Positions 1 to 3,810 of a stretch of 5,727 nt of DNA are shown in pieces. The DNA lies in assembly GCA_023379725.1 (NCBI GenBank), contig JAMCPC010000055.1, positions 1 through 5,727 of the forward strand. The letters are read 5' to 3'. The notes under the pieces were generated by a model. That model saw only the letters and a program-made list of their open reading frames with translations. It did no database searches and was not told where the DNA came from. The first letter of the stretch is position 1. Every line of letters begins with the position of its first letter. The stretch comes from Actinomycetota bacterium. GTDB lineage: Bacteria; Actinomycetota; Acidimicrobiia; Acidimicrobiales; JAMCPL01. The position numbers and the translations under genes were made by a program.

Positions 1-291
1 GGCTGTTCCATTAATTGCACGAGTCTTGATTTCCAGATCACCAAGGTCGTTCACCTCTTCACGTAGTTTTTGTATCGCATCGTTTACTACATCATCTGCC
101 CATAGCTCTACCTCTGATTCATCCGGTATGGGTGGAACGTAGTCATTGGAGAGCGCCTCGAATGGATACTGCCATGCATGCACCACTAGTAACACTGCCC
201 CACGCAGTTTTGCCTCTCTGGCTGCCCAAATCAACGCACGCTGGGAATTGTGCGTACCATCTACTCCTACTAGCACTACAGATTTACCCAT
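1..291 (-). CDS. Universal stress protein (UspA family), N-terminal part, cut by the window edge
   Basis: The minus strand is open from an ATG at 291 to the window edge, giving 97 codons with no stop. The protein begins MGKSVVLVGVDGTHNSQRAL and continues with IWAAREAKLRGAVLLVVHAW. This is the first beta strand (VLVGVDG), first helix and second beta strand of the UspA alpha/beta fold, as in actinobacterial family members. The acidic stretch after it (DESEVELWADDVV) fits the second helix. The nucleotide-binding motif G-x2-G-x9-G-S/T that marks ATP-binding members lies near the C-terminus and is outside the window, so ATP binding cannot be judged. Such proteins are cytoplasmic and help cells survive starvation, hypoxia or other stress. 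The start is well supported by an AGGAG seven nucleotides upstream and a promoter beyond it. The gene is divergent from the beta-propeller gene. Family assignment is firm; the specific role is unknown. Confidence 0.9.
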   Translation of the reverse strand, partial: MGKSVVLVGVDGTHNSQRALIWAAREAKLRGAVLLVVHAWQYPFEALSNDYVPPIPDESEVELWADDVVNDAIQKLREEVNDLGDLEIKTRAINGTA

Positions 292-298
292 ATTTCTA

Positions 299-305
299 CT
301 CCTTT
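299..305 (-). promoter_or_regulatory. Shine-Dalgarno site of the universal stress protein gene
   Basis: On the minus strand this reads AAAGGAG, seven nucleotides before the ATG at 291. It fixes the start codon. It is the only strong ribosome binding site in the window; none of the plus-strand genes has a comparable one. Confidence 0.85.
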
Positions 306-337
306 GCTCCATGCTCATAAACTACCTCTATATTTAT

Positions 338-366
338 ATTATGAGCCTATTACCAGCCTATCGCAA
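338..366 (-). promoter_or_regulatory. Sigma70-type promoter of the universal stress protein gene
   Basis: On the minus strand, TTGCGA (361-366) and CATAAT (338-343) are separated by exactly 17 nucleotides. The -10 box matches the consensus at five of six positions. Transcription would start near 331, leaving a leader of about 40 nucleotides that contains the AAAGGAG site. The assignment is by pattern and position only. Confidence 0.65.
344..361. repeat. Direct heptamer repeat inside the usp promoter spacer
   Basis: AGCCTAT occurs at 344-350 and again at 355-361, a period of 11 bp or about one helical turn. Both copies fall between the -35 and -10 boxes of the usp promoter, so they would lie on the same face of the DNA. 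This could be a binding site for a regulator; no regulator is identified. Confidence 0.4.
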
Positions 367-449
367 CGGGGTTGCCAACTAATCTGTATCGTTGAAAATA
401 CTTAGTTATATACGTACGTAATTCATTCCGATACTTCGACCGCCATGCT

Positions 450-462
450 TACCTGACAGGTA
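450..462. promoter_or_regulatory. 13-bp perfect palindrome, possible operator
   Basis: The sequence is TACCTG-A-CAGGTA, a perfect inverted repeat with a one-base centre. It is in the middle of the divergent intergenic region, upstream of the paired promoter-like repeats. This is the size and symmetry expected of a dimeric repressor site, but nothing here identifies the protein that would bind it. Confidence 0.35.
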
Positions 463-481
463 TTATCTGTTCTCAGCAGAG

Positions 482-518
482 TTGGCTTGGTAATAAAAGG
501 AACTCATTTAATAGTAAC
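482..518 (+). repeat. 37-bp direct repeat, copy 1, promoter-like
   Basis: This copy matches the one at 566-602 at 32 of 37 positions and lies 84 bp before it. Both begin TTGGCTTGG and end ATAGTAAC. Within this copy TTGGTA (487-492) and AATAGT (510-515) are 17 nucleotides apart, so it can be read as a weak promoter. It may be a duplicated promoter or a repeated regulator site. Confidence 0.6.
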
Positions 519-565
519 CACCGTCATAGCTGTGGATGCCTGGGGGATATCTCTCCTACGATTAA

Positions 566-602
566 TTGGCTTGGGAATAAAAGTAGCTGATTTGATAGTA
601 AC
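566..602 (+). repeat. 37-bp direct repeat, copy 2, promoter-like
   Basis: This is the second copy of the repeat at 482-518 (32 of 37 identical). The conserved blocks are TTGGCTTGG, AATAAAAG and ATAGTAAC. Those are the parts that would make up the -35 side, the spacer and the -10 side of a promoter, which suggests selection on promoter or regulator contacts. Confidence 0.6.
571..599 (+). promoter_or_regulatory. Likely promoter of the beta-propeller gene
   Basis: TTGGGA (571-576) and GATAGT (594-599) are separated by 17 nucleotides inside the second 37-bp repeat. Transcription would begin near 606, only a few bases before the GTG at 611. No Shine-Dalgarno site is present there, so translation may be leaderless, which is common in actinobacteria. 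The boxes are weak matches to consensus. Confidence 0.4.
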
Positions 603-610
603 ATTGGTAT

Positions 611-829
611 GTGGCAGACGACCGTTCTTTTGATGCGGGCAACTATGGTGAGAACCCTATGAAGGGAGTGCCTATGGAAATAGTGCCCCTGATCCACACA
701 CCTTTGATCCGCGCGCATATTGGAATGCAAAAGACACCCGCGGTTCGCGGTAGTGTGCCCGACTTTGGTCCGCGCGCATATTGGAATGCACCATACCCTC
801 CATGCTATAGCTACCATGACAAACTTTGA
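611..829 (+). pseudogene. Disrupted N-terminal coding segment of the beta-propeller gene
   Basis: A GTG at 611, just after the likely promoter, opens a 72-codon frame starting MADDRSFDAGNYGENP. After about position 655 the natural continuation is one frame away and reads YEGSAYGNSAPDPH then FDPRAYWNA. Together these look like one Gly/Tyr/Asn/Pro-rich disordered tail of the kind found before the membrane segment in many actinobacterial proteins. The second frame has a TGA at 649-651 and no start codon, so it is unreachable without a shift. A single missing C in the run at 655-657 would explain it. The frame is broken again by the two 61-bp units at 702-823. The present 611 frame stops at 827-829, overlapping the ATG at 816 by 14 nucleotides, so translational coupling is possible. 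I infer a damaged 5' end; a sequencing error could explain the single-base shift but not the repeats. Confidence 0.5.
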
Positions 830-851
830 TCCGCGCGCATATTGGAATGCA
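702..851. repeat. CRISPR-like mini-array: three 28-bp repeats, two unrelated 33-bp spacers
   Basis: Repeats lie at 702-729, 763-790 and 824-851, a period of exactly 61 bp. All end with GCGCGCATATTGGAATGCA and begin CTTTG(A/G)TCC. The only difference is one A-to-G change in the middle copy. The intervals at 730-762 and 791-823 are both 33 bp and show no similarity to each other, so this is not an ordinary tandem duplication. A 28-bp repeat with 33-bp spacers is the geometry of type I-E CRISPR. No further copy is found one period upstream or downstream. The repeat has only a poor inverted symmetry (ATCC..GGAT-like) with a CCGCGC core. There are no cas genes and no obvious AT-rich leader here, and the array lies inside a coding sequence. 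It could be a neo-CRISPR created by off-target spacer integration, or copies of a dispersed genomic repeat. Confidence 0.6.
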
Positions 852-2285
852 CCACGTGGATACTACCAGCCACCTCCGATGCAACCTCCAACCCTTCCCG
901 GGCAACCAAAGTATAGGCGTAACAGAACTGCACGTATTGTAACCTTTACCCTGCTGGGCTTCATGATTCTGATTGGCGGTTGTGTGGCACTCATAGTGCA
1001 TAGTATTGACAATTTGCACTTGAATTTGAACTTGAATTTTCCGGCTTATCACACAAATCCATCGTTGTACGGTATGAATGTAGCTATTTCACCCAATGGT
1101 GCAGCGGTATATGTAACCGTTCCCTCAAAAGATCTATTGGATATATACAGCGCCAATAACGGCACACTTACAGGAAAAATTCCCGTAGGCCAGACACCTA
1201 CGGGATTGGCCGTCAATCCAAACGGCAGACAAATATGGGTGGCGAATACTTCCGTCTCCTCCCTTGAAAAGAGCTTGGGACAGACCGGTGGCTCTGTCAG
1301 CGTAGTAGAGGCATCCACCAATCGTGTCATAGCTAACATTCCCCTGCCGGGCGGACCTATTGACGTGGCATTCTCTCCCAATGGATCAACTGCGTATGTC
1401 ACTGTGAATGGCGTGCTGAACGAAGGTTACGTGGCCGTAATCAATACATCGACGTTTGACGTTACCGACAAGCTGCTTCCGACATTAACGCCGTCTTCTA
1501 CGCAGCCTCCTACGCCTTCCATAGCCACTGCTGCATCTTCTCCCAGTCATTTACCTGCCGGCACTGCCAGAGGCACTACTGCTGCCGCTGCCGCTACCGT
1601 TGTACCGTCTCAATCAAATACACAGGGGTGCTTCACACCAAACTCAGCTGGTTGCTGGCACCCAACCAGCGTATCTGTCACCCCGAACGGTAGTGAGGTA
1701 TGGGTATCAGAGGCGTATGCGGTTACCAATCTCTCTTTATCCGGCCCAGACAGTGCCAACTATTCCGACTACGTCTATGTCTTCAATACAATAACCGGCC
1801 AGGAAATCGCCGACATAAAAGTAGGTAATGGGGCGTTTTTCATGGCTATGTCGAAAGATGGCAGGTACGTCTACGTAGCAGACAAAGTAAGCTGCAGCGT
1901 CGATGAAATCAGTACGGCTACCTTTGAGGTAATAGCTTCAGTCCGCGCTCCTGTGGGCGATGGCTGCCCCTATGGAATAGCTGCATCTGCAACTGATTCT
2001 GTTGCCTATACCGTAACCGGTAATGACCGCACTGTAAATACGGGCAAAGAGGGAAACATGCTTGAGGTGGTTGATTTCACTACAGGAAAAATGACAATGT
2101 CACGGGAGGCAGGTTCCGACCCAGTAACTGTAACGCTCTCTCCAGGAGGCAACAGCATATACATCGCCGATGCAAAGTCACCTACAATCATGGTAATCTC
2201 TACAAGCACCTACACCACGACCATGATAATTCACCTGCCGGTTACGCCGTCTGCACACAGCTCAGGCTCTACGCATCTGAAATAA
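816..2285 (+). CDS. Membrane-anchored YVTN-type beta-propeller protein
   Basis: The 489-residue protein has a short proline-rich tail (1-35, with FDPRAYWNAPRGYYQPP near the start), basic residues 33-40, one membrane segment at about 41-63 (IVTFTLLGFMILIGGCVALI) and an outside domain. The outside domain is built of 40-50-residue blade repeats of the YVTN/NHL-like type. Examples are VAISPNGAAVYVTVPS at 89-104, LAVNPNGRQIWVANTS at 131-146, VAFSPNGSTAYVT at 184-196, MAMSKDGRYVYVAD at 343-356 and VTLSPGGNSIYIAD at 438-451. A Ser/Thr/Pro/Ala-rich stretch (about 222-268) interrupts the propeller. Cysteines at 272, 280, 360 and 384 could form disulfides outside the cell. Such propellers bind proteins or ligands; no catalytic residues are visible and the ligand is unknown. 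The ATG at 816 lies in the second CRISPR-like spacer and has no Shine-Dalgarno site. The frame is open back to a TTG at 720, and ATG 879 is a shorter alternative. The ancestral start was probably near 611. Confidence 0.85.
   Translation: MTNFDPRAYWNAPRGYYQPPPMQPPTLPGQPKYRRNRTARIVTFTLLGFMILIGGCVALIVHSIDNLHLNLNLNFPAYHTNPSLYGMNVAISPNGAAVYVTVPSKDLLDIYSANNGTLTGKIPVGQTPTGLAVNPNGRQIWVANTSVSSLEKSLGQTGGSVSVVEASTNRVIANIPLPGGPIDVAFSPNGSTAYVTVNGVLNEGYVAVINTSTFDVTDKLLPTLTPSSTQPPTPSIATAASSPSHLPAGTARGTTAAAAATVVPSQSNTQGCFTPNSAGCWHPTSVSVTPNGSEVWVSEAYAVTNLSLSGPDSANYSDYVYVFNTITGQEIADIKVGNGAFFMAMSKDGRYVYVADKVSCSVDEISTATFEVIASVRAPVGDGCPYGIAASATDSVAYTVTGNDRTVNTGKEGNMLEVVDFTTGKMTMSREAGSDPVTVTLSPGGNSIYIADAKSPTIMVISTSTYTTTMIIHLPVTPSAHSSGSTHLK
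1014..1037 (+). repeat. Four hexanucleotide repeats encoding a Leu-His/Asn run
   Basis: Four consecutive hexamers (TTGCAC, TTGAAT, TTGAAC, TTGAAT) encode alternating Leu and Asn/His just outside the membrane segment of the propeller protein. The repeat is in frame, so copy-number changes would alter linker length without breaking the gene. Confidence 0.6.
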
Positions 2286-2384
2286 CTAGTGTAGTGCTCC
2301 GTAAATAGCGTGACGTTATCTGGAGGCTCAGCGGATAAACATCTCGGGCTTGCCGCCCCCCAGACTTCGCATGACAATCGGTAG

Positions 2385-2413
2385 CCATGACCTGTGGCGT
2401 AAGCCGGTCATGG
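2385..2413. terminator. Strong hairpin, possible terminator or RNA helix
   Basis: CCATGACC at 2385-2392 pairs perfectly with GGTCATGG at 2406-2413 around a 13-nt loop, and GGC/GCC inside the loop can add three pairs. Only three T follow, so intrinsic termination would be weak. It is about 100 bp past the propeller stop codon and could end that transcript or be a helix of the surrounding element. Confidence 0.35.
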
Positions 2414-2427
2414 TTTGTCGTCGTCGA

Positions 2428-2445
2428 GCAGGCGCTCCAGCCTGC
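2428..2445. repeat. Hairpin GCAGGC-6 nt-GCCTGC
   Basis: Perfect six-base stem, all but one pair G-C, with a six-base loop. It lies inside the 197-bp inverted-repeat element, downstream of the larger hairpin. It is best read as one branch of that element; it has no T-run to make it a terminator. Confidence 0.4.
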
Positions 2446-2519
2446 CTCTCCTTCTCCGCCTTGCCCTACTCGCCTGGATAAACTGCTCTCTGATCCAACC
2501 TGCCTATCCGCTGAGCCTC

Positions 2520-2548
2520 TTGCGGGATACTACACTGGCACATGTAAT
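2520..2548 (+). promoter_or_regulatory. Likely promoter of the cation exchanger gene
   Basis: TTGCGG (2520-2525) and TGTAAT (2543-2548) are 17 nucleotides apart; the -10 box matches consensus at five of six positions. Transcription would begin near 2555, about ten bases before the GTG at 2565, leaving no room for a usual ribosome binding site. The -35 box directly follows the right arm of the inverted-repeat element. Confidence 0.5.
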
Positions 2549-2564
2549 GTATTAAATTGTCATA

Positions 2565-3689
2565 GTGAACTTAATCATCTTGCTGGCTGGCAGCATTCTC
2601 GCTATAGTAATCGGCGCAGAGTTGTTTACCAACGCCGTAGAATGGGCAGGATACCTACTTCAGCTGGGAACCGGTGCCACTGGGAGCCTCCTGGCAGCCT
2701 TGGGTACCTCCCTGCCGGAGACGATAGTACCTGTAGTGGCAATTATCGCGAACAGGCCACACTCAACGGCCATCGCTACCGGAGCGGTACTCGGCTCCTC
2801 TTTCATGCTTCTTAGCCTCGGAACGGGAATTACCGGTATCGCGGTGATGGTAAGGCACCTTCACACCGGCTCCAGCTCCAATCCATGCACCGACCCCGGT
2901 TCCGGCTTCGGTTCAGACCCAGGCCCATACACCGACCCCGGCTTCAATCCCGACACCGACCCCAACTCCGGCTCTGATTCCGACTCCAATCCAAGCACCG
3001 GCCTTCAAATACCACCATCTCAAAGCCGACGCGATCTTGGCGTGTTCCTGGTGGCCTTTTCTATGTCACTTCTGATTATGCCATTGCCCTTTGCTGCTCA
3101 CCTGGCCTGGGGAGTATGTTTGATTATTCTATACTCCATATATGTTATTGCTACCCTAAAAAATAGTACCCCGACCGGTAAAACTCCTGAACCTCTCCAT
3201 ATAACCCTGAGAAAAAAATCTACGCCACACTGGGTCTTGGTGGCACTTCAACTATCTATCTCGATTGCTCTGCTTATCGTAGGCTCCGACATATTCGTTT
3301 CCCAGATAGGTAAAGCAGCTACAACCATTCAAATGAGCCCTCTATTGCTTGCGCTTATAGCTATACCGTTAGCGACAGAATTTCCAGAAACGCTAAACAG
3401 CATACTCTGGGTACGCTCCCGTGCTGACAGCCTGGCTTTCGGCAATGTTGCCGGTTCTGCCGCGTTTCAAAGCTGTATCCTCGGCTTCATTGCCGTATCA
3501 TTTACCCCGTGGCAATTACCTACGGTAGCAATTATTAGTGCTGTGTTCACAATATGTACAGGAGCGTATCTATTACTTGTCTTGCGAAACGGGCACAGCA
3601 GAGGCATATACCTTCTGTTGGCCGCACTCCCATGGGTGTCGTTCGTAACGCTGGAACTAAGCTTAAACGCATCCAGTATTACTCACTAA
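2565..3689 (+). CDS. CaCA-family sodium/calcium (cation) exchanger
   Basis: This 374-residue inner-membrane protein has the two inverted alpha repeats that define Ca2+:cation antiporters. Alpha-1 carries GTSLPE at 47-52 followed by GAVLGSSF at 73-80. Alpha-2 carries PLATEFPE at 268-275 followed by GNVAGSAAFQ at 293-302. The acidic residues E52 and E275 sit where this family coordinates the transported ion. It opens with a hydrophobic segment and GAELFTNAVEW, also typical. About ten membrane segments are visible. Between the two halves lies an unusual loop (about 101-155) rich in Asp, Pro, Gly and Ser. Such proteins export Ca2+ or another cation using the Na+ or H+ gradient; the ion pair cannot be read from sequence. 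The GTG start has no Shine-Dalgarno site, and a TAA lies four codons upstream in frame, so the start can hardly be further left. Family call is firm. Confidence 0.9.
   Translation: MNLIILLAGSILAIVIGAELFTNAVEWAGYLLQLGTGATGSLLAALGTSLPETIVPVVAIIANRPHSTAIATGAVLGSSFMLLSLGTGITGIAVMVRHLHTGSSSNPCTDPGSGFGSDPGPYTDPGFNPDTDPNSGSDSDSNPSTGLQIPPSQSRRDLGVFLVAFSMSLLIMPLPFAAHLAWGVCLIILYSIYVIATLKNSTPTGKTPEPLHITLRKKSTPHWVLVALQLSISIALLIVGSDIFVSQIGKAATTIQMSPLLLALIAIPLATEFPETLNSILWVRSRADSLAFGNVAGSAAFQSCILGFIAVSFTPWQLPTVAIISAVFTICTGAYLLLVLRNGHSRGIYLLLAALPWVSFVTLELSLNASSITH
2865..3020 (+). repeat. Low-complexity repeat encoding an acidic DP-rich loop in the exchanger
   Basis: Short degenerate units related to ACCGACCCC and TCCGGCTC recur in phase here. 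They encode TDPGS, SDPGP, TDPGF, PDTDPNSG and SDSDSNP. The stretch lies between the two alpha-repeat halves. It looks like expansion of a short tandem repeat in a tolerated loop. The D-x-D-x-D pattern resembles calcium-binding acidic loops, which is an inference only. Confidence 0.6.
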
Positions 3690-3731
3690 ACTTGGTTCTT
3701 CAGGTCTAAACAAGCCACCAGGACATACAAC

Positions 3732-3756
3732 AGCTGGCTTACAGCCACAGCCAGCT
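3732..3756. repeat. Two competing hairpins between the exchanger gene and metG
   Basis: AGCTGGC (3732-3738) pairs with GCCAGCT (3750-3756). The same left arm can instead form TGGCT-TAC-AGCCA (3735-3747). The two structures exclude each other. There is no T-run, so they are weak as terminators. They lie 43 bp past the exchanger stop codon and 55 bp before metG, and could end the first transcript or act in a metG leader. Confidence 0.35.
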
Positions 3757-3767
3757 AACCCAGCAAC

Positions 3768-3782
3768 GTGGCCATTGGCCAC
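3768..3782. promoter_or_regulatory. 15-bp palindrome upstream of metG
   Basis: GTGGCC-ATT-GGCCAC is a perfect inverted repeat 28 bp before the metG ATG. It could be an operator or a short RNA hairpin. A possible promoter overlaps it, with TTGGCC at 3775-3780 and a poor -10 match near 3797, but I do not consider that promoter reliable. Confidence 0.35.
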
Positions 3783-3810
3783 CGGGTAGTCACACGGATA
3801 TGTCGGCAGT

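Larger units (their letters stand above)
292..610. other. Divergent intergenic region between usp and the beta-propeller gene
   Basis: I see no convincing gene in this 319-bp stretch. The short reading frames here lack start signals and look like chance. It holds the usp leader and promoter (to 366), a 10-bp palindrome TACGTACGTA at 411-420, a 13-bp palindrome at 450-462, and two 37-bp direct repeats (482-518 and 566-602), the second of which probably carries the promoter of the rightward gene. Confidence 0.7.
2323..2519. repeat. 197-bp element bounded by perfect 15-bp inverted repeats
   Basis: The left arm at 2323-2337 (GAGGCTCAGCGGATA) is the exact reverse complement of the right arm at 2505-2519. 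The 167 bp between them holds two further hairpins (2385-2413 and 2428-2445) and no convincing gene. If transcribed it would fold as a closed multi-branched RNA. If mobile it would look like a miniature inverted-repeat element, but I see no clear target-site duplication at the ends. The right arm abuts the likely -35 box of the exchanger promoter. The frame running through 2387-2815 has no coding character and overlaps the exchanger in another frame, so I treat this region as noncoding. Confidence 0.55.

Noticed and set aside
132..382. Two plus-strand frames over the universal stress gene
   Set aside because: Both are antisense shadows of the clearly coding minus-strand universal stress protein and its leader.
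702..851. A simple 61-bp tandem duplication
   Set aside because: The 33-bp intervals between the repeats share no similarity, whereas a duplicated 61-bp unit should match along its whole length.
672..1052. Minus-strand frames with recurring peptides such as HSNMRADQ and CIPICAR across the repeats
   Set aside because: These are the 28-bp repeat read in reverse in different frames, a typical by-product of repeat arrays. They lack start signals and overlap the propeller gene.
2387..2815. A 142-codon plus-strand frame
   Set aside because: It overlaps the exchanger gene in another frame, crosses the inverted-repeat element, and has no recognisable domain or ribosome binding site.
3690..3810. A T-box or other riboswitch upstream of metG
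   Set aside because: The gap is only 121 bp and lacks the T-box consensus and a terminator with a T-run.
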